Notes under the pieces: model-generated
The model's database searches: none
Told to the model about the DNA's origin: nothing
What the model saw: the letters and a program-made list of their open reading frames with translations, nothing else
Assembly (NCBI GenBank): GCA_943704425.1
Contig: CALSCP010002018.1
Location: forward strand, 58,816-102,189
DNA length: 43,374 bases
Source: Ministeria vibrans ATCC 50519
Lineage: Eukaryota > Opisthokonta > Filasterea
Direction: 5' to 3'
Part shown: positions 1 to 11,696 of the stretch, one piece after another
How the letters are laid out: each line of letters starts with the position of its first letter
Position numbering within the stretch: position 1 is the stretch's first letter
Made by a program: the position numbers and the translations under genes

Positions 1-2116
1 ACCTTGTCCGTCGGTTGCAGTTCTGGTGACAACCATCGACACATCGTCCGCATCTCCACCACCACCACCACTACCGCCACCGTCAATGGTCAAGTTGGTG
101 GATTTGTCGGGTATTGCGCTGTCTGCAAGGTCGTAGTCGTTGACGTCGTAATCATCGGCAATGCTTGCTTCGTCGACAATACTCTCATCGCCAATGGTGG
201 TGAGGCGCATACGGCGACGCTTCATGCGCTGCGCGTCCTCATCGGCCATCACCATCGAGCCATCGTTTGCCGCAGTGCCGTTTGTATCCACATCAAGTGC
301 GACAGGTAGCGGTGACTCGGCACACGCTCCACGATCGTCCACATACACGCCATCGGCAGTGACGGCAATAGAGCTGCGTCGGCGACTCACTCGACGTGTT
401 GATGGATCCACTGGGTCAACCGCGTCCGCTTCTTCTCCAGCATCGTCATCGTCCACATCCCCACTATCACCGTCGCCCATGGGGGTCGCATCGTGATGCG
501 ACGACGACATGCGAACAAGAGCACTGGCCGTAGCTGCAACAGCAGCTGCAGCGGCCGCCGCCACTGCAGCCGTGGCTGGCATTGCAGGAGGCGAGACAGA
601 CGCAGCAACAACAGAAGGGGCAGTGCCAATGGTCGTACCAACAACAGGAGATGAAGATGACGCCTTGAAGATGGAGTGATGGTTTCGACGGTCTTCGTCG
701 TCAACATCATCATCAACATCATCGTCGTCCTCATCGTCCTCTTCCTCCTCTTCCTCCATGCCTGCCATGACCATGTCCACGTCGTCATCGTTGTCTTCGT
801 CGTCGTCCACCTCGTTGTCGTCCTCAAGACGCGTGATGTCGCCACTCGCATCGACACTAGCAGCGACAGTGGCACTAACACCATTGCCAGTGGTGGTGAC
901 ATCATCAGCTTCACGACGACGGCGACGGCGACGCCCATCGACACCAGCGGTAGCAGCAGCACGGGGGCGTGCAGTTCGGCGCCGGACAGAATCGGTGGTC
1001 ATCTCTGGGGAGTGGAAGGCGTCCAGGACACTTGCGGTGCGACGTTGATGTCGACGGAGGCGCTGGATGCCTCGCTGAATATTAGTGAAAGGATCATCGT
1101 CGTCGTCGTCGTCATCGTCGGCAGCGCCACCCAGCAACATGTCTGTGTCGTCGTCCTCGTCAGCATTCTCTTCGTTTTCATCAGCCCCCAAAGCACCACC
1201 CTCGACAGTCTTGCCATTACCACCACTGCGACTGTTACCACCGCGACCGACAGACGACACGGGCGGAGGCAACACAAGGCTCTCGGTGGTGGTGTCAAGA
1301 AGAAGCAGACCGCAGCCGATTTGGCGAGCGAGCGCACTGACAAGCTGAGTCTGGTACGTTTCGGTGCCCGGCTGGCCACAGAGCAGCACTCCGTGGCTGA
1401 GCGACGCAATGTTGTCGGCAAAAGGCGCCAGTTCAGGGTTGAGCAGGTAGACGGAGACAGCATCCTCGAGCAACTGACGTAGACTGTCCGAGAGATGGTG
1501 AGGAAACGAGTCGAGCGTGTGCGGCAAACTGTCGGGTGTGACAATTTTGGCGGCGTAGTGTGCCGCGTGACGAGTTTCTTCGGCCTCGCGACGACGACGG
1601 GCGTCGGCTAGCGAGTGAGCGGAAGGGACGTAGCGACGAGAGAGCAGATCGGATGGCGACGAGTCGTTCTGGGAGACCAGGTGGAAGATGAAGGAATAGG
1701 AGCAGATGGTGAGCAGGTCGCCGGGACGCAAAGACGTCGGCTCGGCTGCGTCGAGAGGCACAGCCTTGCCGTTGACGTAGGTCGATGTGGTTTTGGTGAG
1801 CGAGCGCACCACGACTGTTCCTGCAACACGGTCGCGCTTCACTTCGGCGCACAGGCGACTGATAGAGGCGTCGGCAAGCGACACGTTGCAGCGCCAGTGG
1901 CGACCAAATGTGAATTTGTCGTCGACAACGTCTGTGTGCGCGAGACGTCCGTCGAGACTGTAAAAGCGTGCCCAGGCAATAGCGGGGTTGTTGTTACTGG
2001 TACTGTTGCGGCTATTGACGTTATTGTTGCTGTTGGTGAGATCCGCTGCGGCAGATGGCATGGCGAACTTTCGCAAGGCTGCGAAGTATTCGACTTCTGG
2101 AGAATCTTTAGGCTTT

Positions 2117-2147
<31 letters not shown>

Positions 2148-2832
2148 AAGCAGTAGTGGTGGCGGAGGCGGTAGTCACTTCAGCAGAAGCGGCAGTTGTC
2201 GCGGGTGCTTTGGTTGTGGAAGGTAGGTCGCCGTCAGTGTCGGCGACAGGCACGGGAGCGGAAGCAGCAGCGGCGAGTGCGGCGACCGACGAAGAAATCT
2301 GCAAAAGGTCATCGAGTGCATCCTTGTTGGTGGTGGCGATGTCGCTGGCGGTGTCCATAGAGGGGCATGGTGGGGCGGGCGAACGGACTGGAGTGGCCAC
2401 AGATAGGGGATTGGATGTGGTTGAAGAAACGTTTGTCACGTTTCGGTTCGCGTGCGTTTCCGTCCCCAGGCGATTAGGTTGGTTGTCGGGCAGGACACGA
2501 GCTCGTTTGGAGGGCTTTGGAGGAAGCGTAGCGGGCGGTGTGGCGGCGGTGGTGACCGAGGCGACGAGGGTTGGCTCTGAAGGCGGCGACTGACGAGGGG
2601 TGTCCGCCTGCTCATCGAAACTGCTACTTCTCTGGCGCTTTCCGGTGGCTCCTACGGCGCTAGCGGGGGCTGGCAAGGCGCAATCGAGGCGGGAATCGCC
2701 CTCGGGCGCAGCACTGTCAGCGGAGGGCGGGCACGCGGGGGAATCGGACGTTGACGAGGTCGACATGAGTTTGTCGCGCGCCTCGTCCGGTGCCCCAAAC
2801 GACTCGCTCTTGCCGCGACCAGCGTCCGACAT
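1..2832 (-). CDS. FHA-domain plus AAA-type ATPase, N-terminal 944 codons (3' end outside window)
   Basis: One open frame runs without a stop from the ATG at 2832 to the window edge. The first ~290 residues are Ser/Thr/Ala/Pro-rich and probably disordered. An FHA fold follows at about residues 290-385: FGRHWRCNV, then SISRL, then the STYVNG-type loop. FHA domains bind phosphothreonine, and the GR and SxxH/R-like positions are kept. At about residues 430-525 comes a block resembling the start of the ATPase region in plant FHA/AAA proteins: SFPHHLSD, VLLCGQPGTETYQ, and LLLLDT. The P-loop-like element near residue 486 lacks the Walker A lysine, as I recall for that plant family. From residue ~530 to the edge the chain is acidic and low-complexity (Asp/Glu, Ala and Arg tracts), so the catalytic AAA core would lie beyond position 1. 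No intron is needed. Substrate and location are unknown. The family call is moderate; FHA is firm. Confidence 0.8.
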
Positions 2833-3276
2833 TGGCAAATAATAAGAAAGACTTCAAGGGCCACGCAATGGGAGGGGATATTGAGCGAAATCCACCGAGC
2901 GCGAGGGAGTGGTGTGTGACAAAGGAATTGGAGGAGAACGAAAAAAAAATGGATTTAATAATAAATAATTAATCACGAATATTCAAGAGAGGAGTAGTCT
3001 GTAAGTAGAGAGGTCAGAAGGGGAGAGGGGATATGTGCAGAAGTAAGCAGTTAGCAGAGCACTTGTTCTTGTAATGTATTTGTTTTATTCACTTGTGGAT
3101 TATTCTTCTGCAGTTGATCCCAGACGGAAAAGGAAAGGGAAATAGCGAGTCGACATGAATACCAAGGATAGGGTACATTACTGAGTACATAGTTACACAC
3201 TGTTGTATTGTTGTACTAGCTATACAGAGCACGGCGGCGGAGGCATTGTCATTGAAGCAGCAGACGACGACGGTGA
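2833..3276. other. Spacer: 5' flank of the FHA/AAA gene and 3' flank of the small membrane-protein gene
   Basis: 444 nt between two minus-strand genes. It is AT-rich around 2940-2975 and 3060-3110. I see no conserved reading frame or RNA gene. It should hold the promoter of the FHA/AAA gene and the 3' UTR of the upstream membrane-protein gene. Confidence 0.5.
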
Positions 3277-3728
3277 TTACTTCGACTTGAAACGCTGCTG
3301 CTGCTGCTGCTGCTGCTGCTGTGCGCGTCGTGCCGCCTCGGCCGCTGCCTTCTTCTTCTTGCTGCCACCACCAAAGAACTCTTTTACAAATGGGATGTCG
3401 GAGAAGACCAGTAGGTAGGCGACGAACCAGGCTACAGAGAAGGGGCGAAAAGCAGATGGATGGTGAGTCGACCCGTCTCGCGAAAGGCTTTACTTTTGTC
3501 CTCTGAAGAGACATTTGGATAGGGTGGCGGCGCGCTGAGGATGAGGCGTATGCATGTATATGTATGTGATCCAGGGAGTGGGAGGGCGGGGTGGCAGAAA
3601 GGATAGAGAAGAGAGAGAGAGAGAGTGGTGAACTTACCAAAGACGAGGACGGAAGAAACGAACCCAAGAGAAAGGCAACACTGAACGAGAAACCAGACGT
3701 GTGCGAGCACAGAATCAAGAGTGATCAT
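3277..3728 (-). CDS. Small membrane protein of 81 residues, basic and glutamine-rich tail
   Basis: Two exons: 3638-3728 and 3277-3431, joined through a GTAAGT donor and a CTGTAG acceptor in phase 1. The protein begins with a ~35-residue, almost uninterrupted hydrophobic stretch (WFLVQCCLSLGFVSSVLVF then WFVAYLLVFSDIP), enough for two short membrane spans or a hairpin. A glycine turn (FFGGG), a lysine cluster (SKKKKAAAEAARRA), a polyglutamine run encoded by CAG repeats (about 3297-3320) and RFKSK follow. The basic tail after the membrane part suggests a cytosolic C terminus by the positive-inside rule. I do not recognise the family. Size and shape are like small ER or Golgi membrane proteins, but that is only an analogy. 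The canonical splice signals and retained frame support a real gene. Confidence 0.6.
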
Positions 3729-3969
3729 CGCACACGGGAGGGGGGAGGGGAGAAAAAGAAGTGAGCTGTCACGGCAGTCACGCTGCGATTAAATTAAGAG
3801 AGTGTTAAGAGAAGCAAGTGAAAGGGTTGACTCACAGTGAGTGGTTGAGTCCATCACTCGTCTGTCCATGACTGATGACCTAATTGACATAATTGACATG
3901 ATTTGATTTTTGAACACTCTAATACATTTAGCTTAGTAAACAAAAAATTGGTTCATTCAATCAATAATT

Positions 3970-4112
<143 letters not shown>

Positions 4113-4114
4113 GG

Positions 4115-5401
4115 CTATCTCACAAAAGAATCGTCTTTGATAGACGAAAGAGTATTACGTCGCTTGAAGCGGTCGCATTCGGGAGCATGGAGGGTGGCGT
4201 CGAGTTTTTGGCAGCGGTCACTGCAGTAGCGCACATGATGACACTCGGGACACGCTTGGAACTCGACCGTCTGCGATTCAAACGCACAACATGCCAACGC
4301 ATGACACTCAACAAAGAGCCATTCGTCGGCGGCCCCGACCACAGTGGTGTCGCCTGCGCTGGCCAAGGTGATGCTGATCAGCTCGCCGTCGCGGTTGGGC
4401 ACAAGCGACGCCGCCCGCTGACTCACATGGTCGTCGGGGAAAGGCGGTAGCTGGTTGAGCGCAACGCGATATAGATTGGCTTCACTCACACGCAAATCCC
4501 GCTCGCGTTCCGTTAGCGCCGCCCATGTGCCCCGCACGCCCTTCTCCGTGCTCACCAACTCAAGGTTCTTCAGACGGTTGTCTGTCGAGTGAAAAATAAA
4601 AACCATACAGCAATGATGAGGTGTCGTGGATGTGACGTCTAACACTAGGTGGTATCTACTGACCTACAGTGACGCCGTTGCGGTGTGCAACGCTATAGCC
4701 CGAAGGTATTCTCCCGCGATGGTATTGCCTGTCGGATACGTGTGAGACGGATGGTCTTTTGTTCTTCATGTGACTCACCATAGTAACTCGTGGAACAAGC
4801 CCGACACTTGTTCGCCTGTACTGGGATCTTGGTCGTTGCGGATCGCATGTGCGACTATCTGAGCGCCATTCCCGTCCGGCTGGTAGACGCACTTGGCCAA
4901 GAACGAAAACTGTCGGACGAATGGGATGTCGCTCGCATCCAGCAGCATGTACTTTCTCTTGTGGCACAGCGCACCTGCAAGAAGAGAAAGAGGAGAGAGA
5001 GAGGGAGGGAGAGAGGCGTTAGAGGAGAAACATGCGAGAGAGAGAGGAGACAACAACGATTCAAAACGATTGGAATGTGTTGCGGTGAATATAGACGACG
5101 CGTTGTCCGGCCGACACAGGCCTATATCAGTGAACTTCTCTAGAAGAAAGGCTGCCCAGTGCATGCCACAGTCTGATGTGGCCGTCGGAGGAGAGTAGCT
5201 GTACCGTTGTCAAGAAGGCAGAACGCAAACGATAAAAACGCTTGTCGAACTTTGGAGAATTCGACGGAGACCACCTTGCGCGTTTCACATGCTAAGACGG
5301 GGAATAAAAGGCTCACCTAAGTACACGACGCCTAGTTTGACGGGAGACGCTGTGGTATTTTGCGCTCTTCTCAGACGGGCTGTTGGGAGCAGATCGTCCA
5401 T
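4115..5401 (-). CDS. ZMYND19: ZMYND19-like MYND zinc-finger protein, 270 aa
   Basis: Four exons: 5317-5401, 4779-4974, 4664-4728, 4115-4581; phases 1, 2, 1 agree at every junction. The assembled chain follows the order of metazoan ZMYND19: KLGVVYLG (22-29), KYMLLDASDIPFV (36-48), DGNGAQIVAHA (62-72), a HELLW segment (90-94), then GYSVAHRNG and VTVDNRLKNLELV (104-125), a linker, and a C-terminal MYND finger (about 208-251) ending CHHVRYCSDRCQ...CxxEC-like. Human ZMYND19 is slightly shorter (about 227 aa); it is reported as a melanin-concentrating hormone receptor-interacting protein and is linked to CTLH-type ubiquitin ligase work. MYND fingers bind proline-rich peptides. Residues 88-125 also resemble a phage HNH-endonuclease core (see findings). 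The N terminus is about 15 residues longer than in animals. It is transcribed away from ATG5 across a 263-bp spacer. Other open frame at 5200-5310 is not needed for the family match and was left out. Confidence 0.88.
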
Positions 5402-5664
5402 GCTGGGTGCGAGGCGGGAGGGGGCCAAGGGGTCCACGTAAACGTCAACTAACGACTTGGGGAAGAGTCCAGTCTCGTCGGGAAAGAGAGGGAGGTAAAA
5501 AATAAATGAATTTCTGAGTGATTTCTGATGAGTTAGATACAACTTCTCTAAAGTCCATCTAAAGTCAAACGGGTCTAACCATTTCAATTTCAATTTCTGA
5601 GGTCTCTCTAGCGACACTCGGCGCGTGCTAGTTTGCTATCTTTCTTGAGTTTACATTGAACAAT
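5402..5664. promoter_or_regulatory. Divergent promoter region, ZMYND19 / ATG5
   Basis: 263 bp separate the start codons of two head-to-head genes, so both promoters must lie here or inside the first introns. I see no unambiguous TATA box or known motif. The location is inferred from gene arrangement only. Confidence 0.5.
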
Positions 5665-7255
<1,591 letters not shown>

Positions 7256-7302
7256 TCCTCTCCTTTTTCATTTTTTTGTCATTATTTTGGTACATTTCGT
7301 TT

Positions 7303-7832
7303 TTACTGCTTTCGCTGTTTGATCTTCTTCTTGAGTAACTCTGGAAAGCGGCGCACAAGCGCCCGTGTCAGTGGAATCGCCGACGCAACACGAACCGGCA
7401 TCAGAATCTACGAAGCAACGCAGTGAGACTTCTTCTGAGTCGCCGACTCGCACAACAAAGTCACTTCATCACTCACAAACGCACTAGCTTGCAACTCTCT
7501 CGTCTGTGTTTTTTTTTCTTCTCTCGGCCTCCTCTCTCACTTTGTATTTGTGTCTATTTGTTTCTATGTGTTTCTATTTGATTCTATTTGATTTGTTTGA
7601 TTTGTTACTATTTGTTTCTATCACTGTGTTTGTTTTTTCTCTCTCACTTTGTTCCTCTATCACTTTGTTTCTCTCTCTCTATCACTTTTCTTTCTCCCTC
7701 CTTTCTCTCTCTCTGCTCTCTCTATCAGTTTGTTTCTCTCTCTCTGCTCTCTCTATCACTTTGTTTCTTTCTCTCTGCTCTCTCTATCACTTTGTTTCTT
7801 TCTCTCTCTCTCTCTCTGCTCTCTCTATCACT

Positions 7833-7876
<44 letters not shown>

Positions 7877-7920
7877 TCTCTCTATCAGTTTGTTTCTCTC
7901 TCTCTGCTCTCTCTATCACT

Positions 7921-7988
<68 letters not shown>

Positions 7989-8072
7989 TCTCTCTATCAC
8001 TTTGTTTCTCTCTCTCTCTCTCTGCTCTCTCTATCACTTTGTTTCTCTCTCTCTCTGCTCTCTCTATCACTT

Positions 8073-8169
<97 letters not shown>

Positions 8170-8800
8170 GTTTGTTCGTCTTACTTTGTATATTGCGTAT
8201 GTTAGTACAAACACGCTCGCTCCCTTGCCCGCATTTATGTCCACATCAAACCCCATGGCTACATAACACAATGTTAGTCTGATGCATTTGAAATTCTTGT
8301 TGTGTTGTACATTCGAGAAGCGTTGGAATCCTCAGAGTATGAAGTATGCCTGTAACATCAACACCACTTGCCAGCGCTCCATACGTTGCCGCAAAAAAGG
8401 TAATATCAATAGTGATGTATGTGAAAATGGCGGCGCGTCCATATTTGCGCATAAACGCCTGCAGTCGCTCGCGCATCGACAACTTCTCCATCTTCTCGTC
8501 GTTCGGATCGTCATCCTCCTCCTCTTCCTCCTCCTCTTCCACCTTGCTGGCCCGTGCACTGTCTGCCGCCTTGCCCGCGGCGTTGTTGTTCGCCGTACTT
8601 GCCAGCAGTGAGCGCGAGGTCGTCAGCAGTCTCCATCTCGGCTGTAAACAGACGCTGGAGAGCACGCGAGACGGTGCCACGGCGCGAACGCACGCCAGCT
8701 TGGAAGAAGCAACAAGGGACAAGGATCGCTGCGAGAGCGCAGTCGCAACGGACCGCTGCGCGTGGCGTAGGCTCAAGCGCAACAACTGGCGTGCTAGCAT
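7303..8800 (-). CDS. FAM210/DUF1279 mitochondrial membrane protein, 222 aa
   Basis: Three exons: 8311-8800, 8185-8258, 7303-7407 (phases 1 and 0). The first ~45 residues (MLARQLLRLSLRHAQRSV...) are rich in Arg and Leu and free of acids, a typical mitochondrial presequence. An acidic linker encoded by GAG/GAC repeats (about residues 87-107) precedes the DUF1279 domain: ERLQAFMRKYGRAAIFTYI, a membrane helix, then GVDVTGIL, GASVFVLTYAIYK and MPVRVASAIPLT, matching the second conserved helix pattern of the family (TxxxAYAxHKxxxPVRxxxT). FAM210A/B are inner-membrane proteins tied to mitochondrial translation and metabolism in animals. The chosen start is the first in-frame ATG; upstream codons give only GTG. 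Intron 2 is 777 nt and contains the whole CT/GA repeat. The last exon is easily missed and overlaps, in antisense, a spurious plus-strand frame. Confidence 0.88.
7636..8165. repeat. Large compound CT microsatellite with embedded TATCACTTTGTTTCT units
   Basis: About 530 nt of CT dinucleotides interrupted at irregular intervals by a unit reading CTCTATCACTTTGTTTCT. It lies inside intron 2 of the FAM210-like gene, whose sense strand is therefore an almost pure purine GA tract. The last ~85 nt are uninterrupted CT. All long frames here are Leu/Ser repeat artefacts. Confidence 0.97.
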
Positions 8801-10176
8801 TTTTTTGTTGGTATCGTTATCACTACGTCGACAAGAGCTGAACGACCAAGTGCAGAAATACACCTCTCTTTAATAAACCAAGCAGGCGACGAAGAAAATG
8901 TCGCGGCGTGATGGATATAGAACTGGAGTTAGTCTGTTACTGACTAATCCCAAAAAACCTCAAGGACTGAGAAAAACACCCGCGTGGCAGGGTGCGTAGC
9001 GCCCCAAATGAAAGGAAACACAAGACAGGTGGGTGGGGTGGGGGGGATCGCGCGGGCGGCAGTTGCGGAGAGTGCGCTGGCGACACCCATAATTGGTGAA
9101 ACAAACGCCAAAGTCGAAAAGACATTTTGCGAAAACTGCGCGAGTTCTTTAATCGAAGCTAGTTCCAACAAAAAGCAATTTTGGTAGAGTTGACAACGCG
9201 ACTTATATGAAGCCGAGGAGACCGTGATTCCCAAGACTCGTTACTGGAACTAAGAAAAAGCCCATTGGGTGGGACCCGTTGGGTGTGCGTGCACAATCAC
9301 CGCTGTTTTCATGTGAAAGGATGCATTGTACAAAACGGAAGCCCACATTATTATTTAATTGTTATTATTGTTCATTTTTTTAATGTTTTTGTTTTAATGT
9401 TTCACAGTTTTTACTTTTTTATCTTGAAGTCAGTTGAGGTCTTGTCTCAGTTAGCTGTCTGTCTGTCTAGACTGTCTTACCTCGTGCTTCTTACTTGTAT
9501 AATTTTAATTAAATTTATGTTAATTTTCTTAGTACTTTTTATCACGAAAAACTCACTATTGTGTATGCTTCCTGCGAGAGCGTATCAGTGGGTCTACCGT
9601 CTATCATCCATATAAGTATTCCCTCACTGCCTCAGTAGTCAGTGCCTCTCACACTATTGTGAGCGTCCCGCAGGTGATCGTGGATGCGGATGAATCTAAA
9701 GGTCGTTGTGAGTCGCAGGTCGAGAAAAAACTAAGAATAATAATAATAATAATTATAGGTTTAAGTCGCACAGTTACGGGCGACACTATTTCTCGCGTGT
9801 ACCATATTCAACTTTTTGAATTTTGAGGGTTAGTGTCGATCACGATTCAAACAGCACGCACAACCGGAGCGCGCGGCACACATGCGCTATGTCCATATCC
9901 GCGTTAGTGAATATAGTGATCTGTGATACGCTACAAGTAGTTGCCTTATTTGCCTATTGAGTATTGGGAGTTCCATTTTCTAAATTTCTTGGGGCCAGCC
10001 TAATAAATTATAAATACATAATTATGGGTAATTTGTATTAGTTATTACTCTTCATTGTATTAATTAATACATTATTAATTTTCATGTCTGAGTAAAAATT
10101 AAAAAAAAATAATAATCATTTTTAAATTTATTTTACTTTATACGTCTTTATAAATATTAACCTTTAACACACAACA
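8801..10176. other. Gene-poor spacer, 1.38 kb
   Basis: Between the FAM210-like gene (-) and the HIT gene (+). It is strongly AT-rich from about 9340 to 9560 and from 9960 to 10150. The GC-richer part (8940-9240) has frames on both strands but no ATG-initiated frame with recognisable domains. I see no tRNA, snRNA or repeat. It probably holds the two promoters, and an unrecognised non-coding or lineage-specific gene cannot be excluded. Confidence 0.45.
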
Positions 10177-10696
10177 ATGGCCACTTCTTACGACGATGAC
10201 AACATTTTCGCCAAGATTATCCGTGGCGACATTCCATCTCACAAAGTGTTTGAGAATGACACTGTCCTCGCCATCCTCGACGCCTTCCCCGTACCGCCAC
10301 ACGCCTGCTGGCACAGTGTGTTCTCTCTGCGACACTGACTTCTTGCTCCTGCTGCTGTCGTCGTACTCTGTGTAGGCGGCAAAAGGACACACTCTGGTGA
10401 TTCCAAAGGCCAAAGCCGTCACTGTGGACCAACTCACGGCCGAACAGGCAGCCGATCTCTTCTCGCACGTCCCGCGCATTGCCAAGGCGGTCGTCGCCGC
10501 AACAGGATGCGCTGGCTACAACCTGATCCAGAACAACGGCAAAGTGGCTGGCCAGGAAGTGCCTCACGTCCACATCCACATTGTGCCCAGAGACGAAGAT
10601 GACGGCAAGCGCTTCGTGTTCGAGTCTGCGAAGTCTATGATCGACGTGGACGCTGCCAAGGCACTCGTGGCCCATATTCAATCCAATTTGCAGTAA
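10177..10696 (+). CDS. HIT-family nucleotide hydrolase (HINT/Hnt1-like), 144 aa
   Basis: Two exons, 10177-10290 and 10376-10696, joined in phase 0. The N part reads DDDNIFAKIIRGDIPSHKVF, LAILDAFP, then AAKGHTLVIPKAKA, and the HIT signature HVHIHIVPR (about residues 102-110) completes the active site; the central histidine of HxHxH is the nucleophile in this superfamily. HINT-type members hydrolyse AMP-lysine, AMP-NH2 and related phosphoramidates as homodimers in cytosol and nucleus. The IVPR ending resembles yeast Hnt1 and bacterial HIT proteins more than animal HINT1 (which has LGG after the triad). The length is normal (animal HINT1 126 aa). The next gene starts only 37 nt past the stop on the same strand. 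Confidence 0.93.
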
Positions 10697-10733
10697 AAAA
10701 TTGTGTTTATAATTATATTATTTTATATTGTCG

Positions 10734-11696
10734 ATGTCGCTGGACGACTTCACGCGAGATGTAGAGCAAGTCCTTCGGGAAGCACTCAACAACGACGACA
10801 GCGACGCCGATCGTGTACAGCTTGCCAATGCGCTGTTGCTGCTCGACTCCCCAGCGCCGTCGTCGAATGGCACTCCGTCGTGTCCTTGCTCGACCGACGC
10901 CACGACGGCCCCTGGCCCATCAACCACCTCCTCCACCTCCTCCACCACCGCGCCCAGCAGCCCATCAGCGCCGAACAGCCCTCGGCAATACTCCTCTGCG
11001 GATCTATCCGATGTGCTCACTGGTGTTGCATCAGCACCGCTCGCCAAAACACTCGCGACCCTCCTGTACCTCTGGTCGCGATTCGGCCAGTGCCCGGTTT
11101 TGATGCAAAGGCGTCTCCTTGCCACTCCTGCTCTACTCGCAGAGACGCTGACTGACGATGAGATCAACGAAGATTTTCAACCTGCGTCGCAATTGCTCGA
11201 GAGCGCTCTGGGCATGGGCCCCCAGCGCACGCACGCGATTGCCGCACTCATCTTTGATGCTCTCTCAACTCGACGGATTGCGTCACTCTTGGGAGTTCGG
11301 CGAACTGTGGCGACTCTCACCCATCGTCTCCCACCTCCCCTGCAAGTGTGTCTTGCCTCCTTCCAGGCGCTTCACCGTCCCGACACAAAGGCCACACTGA
11401 CAGTTGGCGCTCGTGCGCTTGCTAAACACTGTCATCGCGACGTGTCGGATGCCTGGTGGGGACCCGAACTCAAGGGAGGCGAGGCTGCGCGCAACGAACG
11501 TGCTCTCGCGACGGTCAAGCGCATCCTCCGAGAGGCGGTCTGGCAAAACATTCACGCAATTGTACACGGCGTCGAGCTCTACGAGGTACGCGTTGCCACA
11601 GGCTATGGTGCTCGCTGGTTGGCCGACGGCTCCCAGTTTCGCGGGTTCCTTGAGCCGCAATTGGAGGATGGCCATGAGCGAGGATGGAGGCACTGA
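10734..11696 (+). CDS. Uncharacterised conserved protein, 320 aa, with C-terminal GYGARW...FRGFLEP...GHERGWRH signature
   Basis: A single exon. Parts: an acidic start (MSLDDFTRDVEQVLREALNN), a Ser/Thr/Pro-rich linker (about residues 40-90), a mainly helical middle (about 95-235), and a conserved-looking C-terminal ~75 residues: an Arg/Ala-rich helix (ATVKRILREAVWQNIHAIV), then EVRVATGYGARW, FRGFLEPQLEDGHERGWRH at the very end. I recall a similar C-terminal signature in uncharacterised plant and bacterial proteins, but I cannot name the family and do not assign a function. No signal peptide or membrane helix is evident, so it is likely soluble. The start is the first ATG, 37 nt after the stop of the HIT gene, leaving almost no room for separate UTRs and promoter. 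Confidence 0.75.
   Translation: MSLDDFTRDVEQVLREALNNDDSDADRVQLANALLLLDSPAPSSNGTPSCPCSTDATTAPGPSTTSSTSSTTAPSSPSAPNSPRQYSSADLSDVLTGVASAPLAKTLATLLYLWSRFGQCPVLMQRRLLATPALLAETLTDDEINEDFQPASQLLESALGMGPQRTHAIAALIFDALSTRRIASLLGVRRTVATLTHRLPPPLQVCLASFQALHRPDTKATLTVGARALAKHCHRDVSDAWWGPELKGGEAARNERALATVKRILREAVWQNIHAIVHGVELYEVRVATGYGARWLADGSQFRGFLEPQLEDGHERGWRH

Noticed and set aside
676-1482. Plus-strand frames opposite the FHA/AAA gene
   Set aside because: They are antisense shadows of acidic and Ala repeats; the minus frame carries the FHA and ATPase-like motifs and is open for 944 codons.
5200-5310. Candidate extra exon of ZMYND19 reading ACETRKVVSVEFSKVRQ
   Set aside because: It has usable splice signals but interrupts the conserved order KLGVVYLG-ALCHKRKYMLLD, which joins perfectly when exon 1 is spliced to 4974.
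7256-7489. A possible extra C-terminal exon of ATG5 on the plus strand (Ser/Glu/Thr-rich frame, acceptor near 7350)
   Set aside because: The same bases encode, on the minus strand, the last exon of the FAM210-like gene (MPVRVASAIPLT), and ATG5 already ends where its family ends.
7506-8282. Long Leu/Ser-repeat frames in all three plus-strand phases
   Set aside because: They are pure translations of the CT microsatellite, lying within an intron.
8944-9234. Minus-strand frame of ~95 codons with a hydrophobic patch (PPTPPTCLVFPFIWG)
   Set aside because: It opens on TTG, not ATG, has no recognised domain or splice partner, and the opposite strand is equally open.
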